Part shown: positions 1 through 5,931 of the stretch, piece by piece
Layout: every line of letters starts with the position of its first letter
Position numbering within the stretch: the stretch's first letter is position 1
Assembly: GCA_030609215.1 (NCBI GenBank)
Contig: JAUWCR010000071.1
Span: 1-6,785, forward strand
Length of the DNA stretch: 6,785 nt
Reading direction: 5' to 3'
From: Actinomycetes bacterium
Lineage (GTDB): Bacteria > Actinomycetota > Humimicrobiia > Humimicrobiales > Humimicrobiaceae
Made by a program: the position numbers and the translations under genes
The notes under the pieces: generated by a model
Told to the model about the DNA's origin: nothing
The model's input: only the letters and a program-made list of their open reading frames with translations
Database searches by the model: none

Positions 1-44
1 ACTGTTAGTACTGCAAGAAATAAATATAATTTTTTCCTTTTCAC
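1..44 (-). CDS. N-terminal start of a probable exported or membrane protein, cut by the window edge
   Basis: A GTG codon at 44-42 opens a reading frame that stays open to base 1 and reads MKRKKLYLFLAVLT and on. This is a basic start followed by a hydrophobic run, as in a signal peptide or first membrane helix. A strong GGAGG ribosome site lies 5 bases upstream (54-50), which is the main support for the start. Only about 14 residues are visible, so no family can be named. It lies 137 bases downstream of the dsrE-like gene on the same strand, and could be co-transcribed or use its own promoter (a TATAAT at 90-85). A chance open frame is possible, but the ribosome site plus the signal-like start make a real gene more likely. 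Confidence 0.55.
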   Translation of the reverse strand, partial: MKRKKLYLFLAVLT

Positions 45-49
45 ATTAA

Positions 50-54
50 CCTCC
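50..54 (-). promoter_or_regulatory. Ribosome binding site GGAGG of the left-edge gene
   Basis: The minus strand reads GGAGG, then TTAAT, then GTG. The 5-base spacing is good. The overlapping ATG (46-44) runs straight into TGA, so the GTG is the usable start. Confidence 0.55.
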
Positions 55-84
55 AAGGGTATGTATGTAAATAAATATTTTAAA

Positions 85-114
85 ATTATACTATTATTTT
101 ATAATTAATTGAAA
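85..114 (-). promoter_or_regulatory. Possible promoter of the left-edge gene
   Basis: The minus strand carries a perfect TATAAT at 90-85. About 18 bases upstream is TTTCAA (114-109), a poor match to a -35 box. The surrounding sequence is almost pure A/T, where such matches arise by chance, so only the position between two same-strand genes supports it. Confidence 0.25.
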
Positions 115-181
115 CTTTATATTCAGAATGTTTATTAGTAAGAAAAATGATATATATGATTCAATATTTTTATACTAAAGA

Positions 182-526
182 TTAAAAAGTAATTATTTTC
201 CTGCCCTCTTTAATATAAGCAGTAAATGCTTCCCCAATATACTTTACATCCACACCTAGTTGTTGGAGTCTATCTGAGACTCCACTCATATCTGTACAAG
301 CTTTGCAAGCTTCAACAACTATACCAGCTTCTTTTATTCTGCTAAGATACTCCTGAAGTTCATAGTCCTGACTTAGTAAATCTGACGAGGGTCCCCAAAT
401 TATTAGTGTTATTTCATCCCACCATCCATTTAACTTTGAATTTAAGGCATACATAAAAACCATTTTTAAAGCGACTTCCCTATCTCCGCTAGACCATACT
501 ATTACCAATTTTTTATTATCATCCAT
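182..526 (-). CDS. DsrE family protein (small cytoplasmic sulfur-relay-like protein)
   Basis: This 114-residue protein has the compact layout of the DsrE/DsrF-like fold. A beta strand with a WSSGDRE loop comes near the N-terminus (residues 7-17), a second strand ends in IIWGPSS (42-48), and a Cys-rich turn has C74 and C77. The tail has the family's pattern of a GV segment, a leucine-rich helix, a YIGE motif (96-99) and a Lys/Gly-rich end reading IITF. DsrE-like proteins bind or pass on sulfane sulfur through such cysteines. Single-gene members like this one are common in clostridia and have no settled role. The start is secure: GGAGGT at 538-533 lies 6 bases before the ATG. It follows the methyltransferase after 52 bases on the same strand, so they may share a transcript. 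No DsrF, DsrH or TusA partner is visible. The family call is fairly sure; the function is not. Confidence 0.8.
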   Translation of the reverse strand: MDDNKKLVIVWSSGDREVALKMVFMYALNSKLNGWWDEITLIIWGPSSDLLSQDYELQEYLSRIKEAGIVVEACKACTDMSGVSDRLQQLGVDVKYIGEAFTAYIKEGRKIITF

Positions 527-578
527 TTTCGGACCTCCGTGTAATAATTTATTAATAATTACTAAATTAGTCTTATAT

Positions 579-1124
579 TTACATTTTCCTAAAATTCCAA
601 ATATAATCTTTCTTTAAGCTATTATCATGAATTAAAGTATTAAAGATTTCATTTTCGAATCTAAAATTATAACTTTTTATTATTTCTTTAAGTTTATTCT
701 TATCTGTGTTATCTGTGTGCTCCGGGTAAACTGAAATTAAACTATTATCTTTTGAAATTCTATTAACTTCACCAAGTAGTTTTAATAATTTCACGTCTTT
801 AATAGAAAAATACCAGAATATGTCATAAAGAAGTATCACATCTATAGATTCATCCGGTAATGGTATAACTTTTACAAATTCCTTTTCTATTATCTTGATG
901 TTTTTAAGATTTTCTAAACTAGACTTCTTTTTTAATATATCAAGTTTATTTTTATTCATATCCATAGCATAAACCATGCTATTTTTACTTGCAACCTTGG
1001 CAGCTGGTATAGTATAGTTTCCTTCACCGCAGCAGCAATCAAAAATTATATCTCCCTTTTTAACCCCAACTTCCTTTAGAAATTTTACACCTAACTCTTT
1101 TGCCCATTTATCCATTTTAATCAT
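579..1124 (-). CDS. Class I SAM-dependent methyltransferase, substrate unknown
   Basis: This 181-residue protein has the Rossmann-type methyltransferase core. Motif I is at about 27-42 with the glycine loop CCGEGN. An acidic residue ending the second strand (D55 in YAMDMN) would hold the SAM ribose. The LPDESIDVILL strand at 89-99 is the motif IV region. It resembles the UbiE/Methyltransf_11-25 type, and the short C-terminal half leaves little room for a substrate domain. Three consecutive cysteines (30-32) just before the glycine loop are unusual, since most relatives have one. The substrate could be a small molecule or a metal or metalloid, and nothing visible decides it. It is divergent from metV. 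There is no good ribosome site before the ATG at 1124, and a second in-frame ATG at 1115 is no better, so the start is uncertain by three residues. Confidence 0.8.
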   Translation of the reverse strand: MIKMDKWAKELGVKFLKEVGVKKGDIIFDCCCGEGNYTIPAAKVASKNSMVYAMDMNKNKLDILKKKSSLENLKNIKIIEKEFVKVIPLPDESIDVILLYDIFWYFSIKDVKLLKLLGEVNRISKDNSLISVYPEHTDNTDKNKLKEIIKSYNFRFENEIFNTLIHDNSLKKDYIWNFRKM

Positions 1125-1163
1125 TTTTTTTGATAGTATTATATAATTAATTTATCAAAAAAA
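1125..1163. repeat. AT-rich inverted repeat in the methyltransferase leader
   Basis: TTTTTTTGATA (1125-1135) is matched by its exact complement TATCAAAAAAA (1153-1163), with 17 A/T-rich bases between. It abuts the methyltransferase start codon and contains a TATAAT on the minus strand (1143-1138). It could be an operator, a weak leader hairpin, or chance in a very A/T-rich stretch. Confidence 0.35.
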
Positions 1164-1235
1164 TAAACAAAAAAATATTTATCTGCTTTAAAATATATTT
1201 AATTGAAGTAGTAATGGAAAATTTAAAAAAAATAC

Positions 1236-1265
1236 TTGCATAACCTAGTTATTACCTAATATAAT
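1236..1265 (+). promoter_or_regulatory. Probable promoter of metVF
   Basis: A -35-like TTGCAT (1236-1241) is followed after 18 bases by a perfect TATAAT (1260-1265). This is about 50 bases before the metV start, within the divergent intergenic region. The -35 box is only a half match, so the promoter may need an activator or be weak. The two inverted repeats listed separately overlap the spacer and the -10 box. Confidence 0.5.
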
Positions 1266-1268
1266 TAG
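1241..1268. promoter_or_regulatory. Two short inverted repeats over the metV promoter (possible operator)
   Basis: TAAC-cta-GTTA (1241-1251) sits just after the -35 box. CTAAT-ata-ATTAG (1256-1268) covers the -10 box. Both are perfect short palindromes spaced roughly one helical turn or more apart centre to centre, as expected for a dimeric repressor pair. The bound regulator is unknown, and the A/T-rich context raises the chance of coincidence. Confidence 0.3.
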
Positions 1269-1302
1269 TCGTTATTATTATAAATATTTTTAAATTAATT
1301 AG

Positions 1303-1308
1303 AAGGGG
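1303..1308 (+). promoter_or_regulatory. Ribosome binding site AAGGGG that decides the metV start
   Basis: AAGGGG ends at 1308. The upstream candidate start GTG (1308-1310) therefore overlaps the ribosome site itself and cannot be used with it. ATG at 1317 lies 8 bases beyond and ATG at 1320 lies 11 bases beyond, so 1317 is preferred. Confidence 0.65.
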
Positions 1309-1316
1309 TGATTACT

Positions 1317-2045
1317 ATGATGGGACAGGAAAAAAAGCCAATAGAAGAAGTCTTGGATTCTCTTGATGGCAAAAAAAAGATTGCTGTTATTGGTTGTGGA
1401 GGATGTTCAACAGTATTTCATACTGGCGGCATAGAAGAAGTAAATGAAATGGCAGAAATTTTAACCAAACAAGGGAAAAAGGTTACACCAATTGGTCTTC
1501 CTTTTGCTGTATTTGCCTGCTATAAACCATTTAGCTCTATGTTTGTAGAAAAATTTAAGAAAGACTTAAAGGAGTGCGATGCTGTGCTTATGATGAGCTG
1601 TGGAGATGGACTGCAGACTATAAGAGAAATCTTAGACGAAGAGTTGGGAGTTGAAAAGCCAATATATCCTGCAACTAATGCTTTAGGAGTCTCTGGCGGA
1701 GGTCCTGCTAAATTTATTGAAAAATGCCAGGCATGTGGAGATTGTGTAGTAGGAAAAACTGCAGGAATATGTCCATTGACTGAGTGTCCCAAAGGGTTGT
1801 TAAATGGACCATGCGGTGGAACTAGGCAAGATGGTAAATGTGAGGTTGATCCTGAAAAAGACTGTGCTTGGAACCTAATTTATAACCGACTAAAAAATAT
1901 TGGGGAACTGGATAAAATAAATAATTTTGTAGAATCTCATGACTGGAGTAAAGTAACAAGACCAAGAGTTTTCGAAAGAGAACCTTTAGATATACATAAA
2001 CATCTTGGAAGAACTAAAGAAGTAATAGAATCACTAGGAATTTAG
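1317..2045 (+). CDS. metV: MetV, iron-sulfur/zinc subunit of methylene-tetrahydrofolate reductase
   Basis: This 242-residue protein is the small partner of MetF in acetogens and other anaerobes (MTHFR C-terminal/MetV family). It has no flavin fold; it stabilises MetF and is thought to carry electrons to its flavin through an iron-sulfur cluster. Counting from ATG 1317, the N-terminal half begins with IAVIGCGGC (C27, C30) and has further cysteines at 68, 87 and 95. The second half holds a dense cluster at 137, 140, 143, 152, 157, 166, 175 and 183, with spacing C-x2-C-x2-C-x8-C-x4-C-x8-C-x8-C-x7-C. The NGPCGG segment (163-168) is a family hallmark. That is enough for a 4Fe-4S site plus a metal site. 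It is first in a two-gene operon, 13 bases before metF. The frame could be read from a GTG at 1308, but that codon lies inside the ribosome site. The family is secure; the physiological electron donor cannot be seen here. Confidence 0.9.
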   Translation: MMGQEKKPIEEVLDSLDGKKKIAVIGCGGCSTVFHTGGIEEVNEMAEILTKQGKKVTPIGLPFAVFACYKPFSSMFVEKFKKDLKECDAVLMMSCGDGLQTIREILDEELGVEKPIYPATNALGVSGGGPAKFIEKCQACGDCVVGKTAGICPLTECPKGLLNGPCGGTRQDGKCEVDPEKDCAWNLIYNRLKNIGELDKINNFVESHDWSKVTRPRVFEREPLDIHKHLGRTKEVIESLGI

Positions 2046-2058
2046 AAAGGATATAAAA

Positions 2059-2976
2059 ATGAAAGCAAATAGTAATCTTAAAAGAGTACTCGACTCTGGC
2101 AAATTTGCAGTTACTGCCGAACTCGGTCCTCCTGCCAGTACTGATAGTAAAATTATAAATAAAAAAGCTAAAATACTAAAAGGGTCTATTGATGCTTTTA
2201 ATGTAACAGATGGACAAACTGCAGTAGTTAGAATGGCTAGTTGGGCCACTTGTCTTATAGCAAAACAACAAGGATTAGAACCTATAGTTCAAATGACTAC
2301 CAGAGATAGAAATAGAATTGCACTTCAAATGGATATATTAGGCGTTGCAGCGCTTGGAATAAAAAACATTCTATGCCTCACCGGAGACCATACAAGTTTT
2401 GGGAATCATCCCAAAGCAAAAGGTGTATGGGATGTTGATTCTATTCAACTAATAAGAATAGTTAAAAAAATGAGGGATGAAAATAAATTTGCTAGTGGAG
2501 ACGAGATGGATGTATCTCCTTCTCTTTATATAGGAGCATCAGCAAATCCTTTTGCAGAACCTTTTGAATTTAGAGTACCAAGACTAGCTAAGAAAGTCGC
2601 TGAAGGAGCAGATTTCATTCAAACTCAATGTATCTTCAATATCCAAAAATTTACTGAATGGATGAAAATTGTTTGTGAAAAAGGCTTACATACCAAAGTA
2701 AAGATTCTTGCTGGAATAACTCCAATAAAATCCATCGGAGCTGCCAAATATATGAAAAACAAAGTTCCAGGTATGGATGTTCCCGATAGTCTCATTGATA
2801 GATTAGAATCAGTTCCAAAGGAAAATGTTTCTAAAGAAGGAATTAAGATTGCAGTAGAAACAATTCAAAAATTACAACAAGTAGAAGGAGTTGCTGGCAT
2901 ACATTTAATGGCTATTGAATGGGAAGAGATTGTTCCAGAAATTATAAAATCAGCAGGCTTGTATCCACGACCATAA
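2059..2976 (+). CDS. metF: MetF, catalytic flavin subunit of methylene-tetrahydrofolate reductase
   Basis: This 305-residue TIM-barrel protein reduces 5,10-methylene-tetrahydrofolate to 5-methyl-tetrahydrofolate in the cytoplasm. The product feeds methionine synthesis or the methyl branch of the Wood-Ljungdahl pathway. Family landmarks are in order: AELGPP (20-25) with E21 in the place of the catalytic glutamate E28 of E. coli MetF; NVTDGQ (48-53); MTTRDRNR (79-86); LTGDH (107-111) with D110 at the flavin-contacting aspartate; FIQTQ (186-190) with the folate-contacting glutamine; and AGITPI (218-223). The length is normal for the family. The ribosome site AAAGGA (2046-2051) lies 7 bases before ATG. 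As the metV neighbour it belongs to the MetVF type rather than the stand-alone NADH-using E. coli type. No rnfC2 or hdr genes adjoin it, so the redox partner is open. Confidence 0.93.
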   Translation: MKANSNLKRVLDSGKFAVTAELGPPASTDSKIINKKAKILKGSIDAFNVTDGQTAVVRMASWATCLIAKQQGLEPIVQMTTRDRNRIALQMDILGVAALGIKNILCLTGDHTSFGNHPKAKGVWDVDSIQLIRIVKKMRDENKFASGDEMDVSPSLYIGASANPFAEPFEFRVPRLAKKVAEGADFIQTQCIFNIQKFTEWMKIVCEKGLHTKVKILAGITPIKSIGAAKYMKNKVPGMDVPDSLIDRLESVPKENVSKEGIKIAVETIQKLQQVEGVAGIHLMAIEWEEIVPEIIKSAGLYPRP

Positions 2977-3011
2977 AATATTCTTTAAGGTTTTAGTAAT
3001 AAAAATATAAA

Positions 3012-3090
3012 TGAGCTTGCGCACCTATCTTTTTATGGATAAAGCTTTAGGATATTTTCTTTGTTAATCCTTCGGGTGTGGATAAGACTG
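3012..3090 (+). ncRNA. Candidate structured RNA in the metF 3' region
   Basis: Several pairings fit together in this noncoding stretch. AGCTT (3014-3018) pairs with AAGCT (3042-3046), enclosing TATC (3026-3029) paired with GATA (3038-3041). AGGAT (3049-3053) pairs with ATCCT (3067-3071). CGCACC (3020-3025) can pair with GGTGTG (3075-3080), which would close either a three-way junction or a pseudoknot with the first hairpin. The stretch is richer in G and C than its surroundings and lies just before the hairpin at 3102-3142. It matches no riboswitch consensus I recall. An 18-codon frame (3011-3067) crosses it but has no ribosome site. It may be a small RNA, a 3'UTR element, or chance folding; the opposite strand is also possible. 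Confidence 0.3.
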
Positions 3091-3101
3091 GATATATATG
3101 T

Positions 3102-3142
3102 AATATAGCCTATTCTTTTAAAATAAAGGAATAGGCTATATT
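3102..3142. terminator. Long hairpin between convergent genes, probable two-way terminator
   Basis: A 19-base stem (3102-3120 with 3124-3142) closes a 3-base AAA loop. All pairs are Watson-Crick except one G-U on the plus strand. It lies 125 bases after the metF stop and 26 bases after the end of the GT4 gene, which runs the other way. The stem is A/T-rich with a GCC/GGC core. Neither strand has a long T tract after it (TTTCTG on plus), so termination may be incomplete. Confidence 0.6.
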
Positions 3143-3168
3143 TCTGAGCCCTAAATATGAGCTTACAA

Positions 3169-4830
3169 TCATTTAGTAAATTCTTCGATATATTCTTCTG
3201 CAATTATTTCCCAGCTATATTTCTCCTCAATAAATTGTCTGCACTTCTTTTTAAATTCTATACTTTTTCTCTTTTCATAATTAAGAATAGTAATAATGCT
3301 AGCTGCAAGATTTTCAACAAGCTCATCATTTACATAAAGTTTAGGCATATTTCTTAACAAGTCTTCATTGAAAAAATTTATCATACTATCATATAATTCT
3401 CTAAATCCTGCATTATAAGTAATGACAGGAAAAATCCCTGAAGATAAAGCTTCTATAGCTACAACACCAAAAGCTTCAGTAAAGATTGAAGGTGAAGTAA
3501 AAACATCAGCCACAGGCAGTAAATATCTCAATTCTTCATGCGACATTATTCCTGTAAAGTGTGTACGACCTGTAATAGGAAGCTTCCTAGCATCTCTAAA
3601 ATATAAGCCATATTTTCCCTTTTCCTTTAAACTTTTAATAAACATAGAGCATACTCCTGGAGTTTTAACTTCAGATCCAGCATCCAGTTTTAAATGATTC
3701 ACAATCATATACTCAAAAAGTTCACTGTTGCCTGTGCTTAGTGAAAAGATTAGAGCCTGTAAAATTTCTTTTGACTTTCCAAAGCCAGTAAAAACAAACC
3801 TTGCTTCTGGGACTTTCTTTAAAATTATAGGAATGGCAGCAATTATTGCCTGGATACCTTTTGTCCAAAGATATTTTCCAACAAAAAGTACGATTTTATC
3901 TTTTTTGCAATTAATACTGTTTAGGGTATCCAGTATATCACTATCAGGATGAAGATAATTATACTTTCCGGAAGCTGCATGAAAAATCTGTCTTATCTGA
4001 GGGTCCGGAGACAAATATTTAATCTTTTCTATAAGTTTTTGCTTTTGCAAAACACTCTCACCTTGATTTAGAGCCTTTATTTTTTTTCCCATTATATTTT
4101 TTAAAGAAGAAATAAGTTTATCTCTATTGTTAGAGGACATTAAAAATAAGTTAAGGTCAACACCTGCAGGTATTACTTTTATTTCTGGCTTTAATACTGC
4201 TTTTTTATTTTTAAAATATTCATATAACTCTTCTGCATTATATTCTGACACAGCCACGATTTTCTTTGCATTATTTAACCCTATCTTTGCATACTCAAAT
4301 AGTATTTTACTTTTTTTAACACTAAAATTTAAGGCACTGCCGTGAAGAGACACAATATAAGGTATATTTTTCTTTATGGCAGCAAGATAAGCTATATAGG
4401 GCTGCATAATGCAATGATTTGTCTGAATAAAATCAATATGATAATTTCTAATGATTGTTCCCAGGGCAGTTACATTCTTTAAGATAAAATTTTCAACTTC
4501 ATCCAAACTTGATTCCTGAAATGTCTCTACAATGCTGAATTCTTCATACCTGTCCTTAACATATACAAACAGCTTTCCATCAAGGTCAGGTTTAAATACT
4601 CTACACATTCCAGGGAAGGAGGTCTTGCGATTAAACTTTCTTTTATAATTTTTATTGGTTTTACTAAAAATATAAACTTCATTTACAAAATTAATTCCTT
4701 CAGCATGCGGCTCCTGGCACATAATAAATATATTATGACCCATTGAGCATAATTTTCCTGCAAGGTTCTTTACATAAATATTGCTTCCAGTTCCTGTTAA
4801 AAGATAGCCATGGACAAGGCAGATATTCAT
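3169..4830 (-). CDS. GT4-family glycosyltransferase with two long insertions, in a Pel-like exopolysaccharide locus
   Basis: This 553-residue, probably cytoplasmic, retaining GT-B enzyme transfers a sugar from a nucleotide sugar. The N-terminal domain opens with MNICLVHGYL and a glycine turn (12-15), with SLHGSA at 161-166 and VSEYNAEEL at 194-202. The donor domain has VGKYLWTKG (317-325), FTGFGKSKE (347-355) and SHEELRYLLPVADVF (430-444). The GT4 E-x7-E motif is E452 to E460 in EAFGVVAIE, with TYNAG at 471-475. It is about 150 residues longer than typical GT4 enzymes. Extra segments lie at about 228-308, between the domains, and 358-422, inside the donor domain. It is last in the minus-strand series after PelG and the GH114 gene, 85 bases from the latter. 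It lacks the N-terminal tyrosine/glycine motif followed by SSW that I expect in PelF, so I do not call it pelF. The ribosome site is weak (AAAAAG). The sugar used is unknown. Confidence 0.85.
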   Translation of the reverse strand: MNICLVHGYLLTGTGSNIYVKNLAGKLCSMGHNIFIMCQEPHAEGINFVNEVYIFSKTNKNYKRKFNRKTSFPGMCRVFKPDLDGKLFVYVKDRYEEFSIVETFQESSLDEVENFILKNVTALGTIIRNYHIDFIQTNHCIMQPYIAYLAAIKKNIPYIVSLHGSALNFSVKKSKILFEYAKIGLNNAKKIVAVSEYNAEELYEYFKNKKAVLKPEIKVIPAGVDLNLFLMSSNNRDKLISSLKNIMGKKIKALNQGESVLQKQKLIEKIKYLSPDPQIRQIFHAASGKYNYLHPDSDILDTLNSINCKKDKIVLFVGKYLWTKGIQAIIAAIPIILKKVPEARFVFTGFGKSKEILQALIFSLSTGNSELFEYMIVNHLKLDAGSEVKTPGVCSMFIKSLKEKGKYGLYFRDARKLPITGRTHFTGIMSHEELRYLLPVADVFTSPSIFTEAFGVVAIEALSSGIFPVITYNAGFRELYDSMINFFNEDLLRNMPKLYVNDELVENLAASIITILNYEKRKSIEFKKKCRQFIEEKYSWEIIAEEYIEEFTK

Positions 4831-4915
4831 AATCTTTTTAAAAATAAATAAAAATTTAATATAAAATCAGTTTAAATATATCAGCCCAATTCAAGAATAA
4901 TTAATAAATCTCTAA

Positions 4916-5923
4916 TTAATCACAAACAGCATTTTCAATGGTATCCAGTTCTTTCCTTCCAACATAAGGAGTGAACCCATGTGCTTTAGCCATTTCAATA
5001 AAAGAACATTTTTTATCATTTTCAGTTGTATAGCTTATAGCCAGAACAAACTTATCAGCTTCAATCACTTTTTTTAAATAATTTAGAGCATAATTTAAAC
5101 CATCTTCATCCTGTAAATTATTATCAACATACCATAGGTTTTCCCGGCCTATCCCATCAATAGCCTGCAGGTAATCTTCTTTATCTACCAGCTCTTCAGC
5201 ATTTTGAGGCACAACTAAAAAATTATTATATTTATCTTTTGCTCTTTTTGAGATATTTATTACAAAATCAATCATTTCTTCTTCTGCAAAATCTGCACAT
5301 TCTCCCTCATAGTATTTACAAGCATCAATGATATCTAAATAAACTCCGTCATAGCCTCTCTCCATTATCTGATCTAATCTACCAAATACTATCTCCTGCC
5401 ACTCATTATCCCAATATTTAACTTTATAATTTCCAGCCCAATCTGGATTTTCTTCATCTAAAAAAGCTGGACATCCAACCTCCCAGCCTTCCTGCCAGTA
5501 GTCCCTGTATATCTCAGCCTCGCCAATGCTGAGATACGCAAGTAATATTTTATTATCCTTATGCAGAATCTCCAGCTGCTCTTTTGTTAGGCCGCAATCA
5601 TCCGGGCCAACAATTGCTATATCAAATTCTTCATCTTCCAATTTTAAAAAACATATATTTTGTAAAACACAAATGAATTTTGCGTCAGCATCAAATAACT
5701 TATGCGAATTTGGCTCCATATGATTATCCTTCTCCGGGCAATCATTTTTATCTGGATTATTTCCTTCCATACCCTTTTCTTCTGCACCTTTTTCAGAAAT
5801 CATCCCAACCCGTTTATATTGTAATGATTTTACTGGAACACAGGACAAAGTGAGACAAGCTATAGCTAACAAACAAATTACAGTTGCAATAATAATTGCT
5901 AAAAATTTTACTTTTTTAAACAC
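4916..5923 (-). CDS. Membrane-anchored GH114 / TM1410-family glycosidase (polygalactosaminidase-like)
   Basis: This 335-residue protein has a basic, hydrophobic N-terminus (1-30), a charged linker rich in E, K, N and D (about 41-75), then one TIM-barrel glycosidase domain to the end. Family landmarks are LLAYLSIGEAE (127-137), NPDWAGNY (159-166), GYDGVYLDIID (190-200), VPQNAEEL (238-245) and IDGIGRE (255-261). GH114 enzymes cut alpha-1,4-linked galactosamine polymers, and the hydrolase domain of PelA is of this type. The acidic residues in YLDIID (D197, D200) and in QNAEEL (E243, E244) are the likely catalytic candidates. C23 and C28 could be lipidated, but both lipoboxes are imperfect, so a plain membrane anchor is possible. 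The start is GTG at 5923, chosen because the next Met (41) would remove the signal. The gene begins 8 bases after pelG, so the two are co-transcribed and probably co-translated. It likely acts outside the cell on the exported polymer. There is no deacetylase domain, unlike full PelA. Confidence 0.82.
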   Translation of the reverse strand: MFKKVKFLAIIIATVICLLAIACLTLSCVPVKSLQYKRVGMISEKGAEEKGMEGNNPDKNDCPEKDNHMEPNSHKLFDADAKFICVLQNICFLKLEDEEFDIAIVGPDDCGLTKEQLEILHKDNKILLAYLSIGEAEIYRDYWQEGWEVGCPAFLDEENPDWAGNYKVKYWDNEWQEIVFGRLDQIMERGYDGVYLDIIDACKYYEGECADFAEEEMIDFVINISKRAKDKYNNFLVVPQNAEELVDKEDYLQAIDGIGRENLWYVDNNLQDEDGLNYALNYLKKVIEADKFVLAISYTTENDKKCSFIEMAKAHGFTPYVGRKELDTIENAVCD

Positions 5924-5931
5924 TTAAACCA

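Noticed and set aside
1520..1792. 90-codon minus-strand frame inside metV
   Set aside because: It is fully covered by the well-supported metV gene, its translation resembles no protein family, and it has no ribosome site.
2034..2249. 71-codon minus-strand frame with hydrophobic residues over the start of metF
   Set aside because: It is antisense to conserved MetF coding sequence. The hydrophobic look is what the complement of Lys/Asp/Asn-rich codons gives.
3011..3067. 18-codon plus-strand frame after metF
   Set aside because: There is no ribosome site before its ATG, and its bases are better explained by RNA pairing or by chance.
3012..3090. Known riboswitch (c-di-GMP, THF, SAM, TPP, cobalamin) or self-cleaving ribozyme
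   Set aside because: The conserved cores I remember for these classes are absent, and no gene follows downstream on the plus strand.
3157..4345. Several plus-strand frames of 66-91 codons opposite the GT4 gene
   Set aside because: All lie antisense to conserved GT4 motifs, with no ribosome sites and no recognisable domains.
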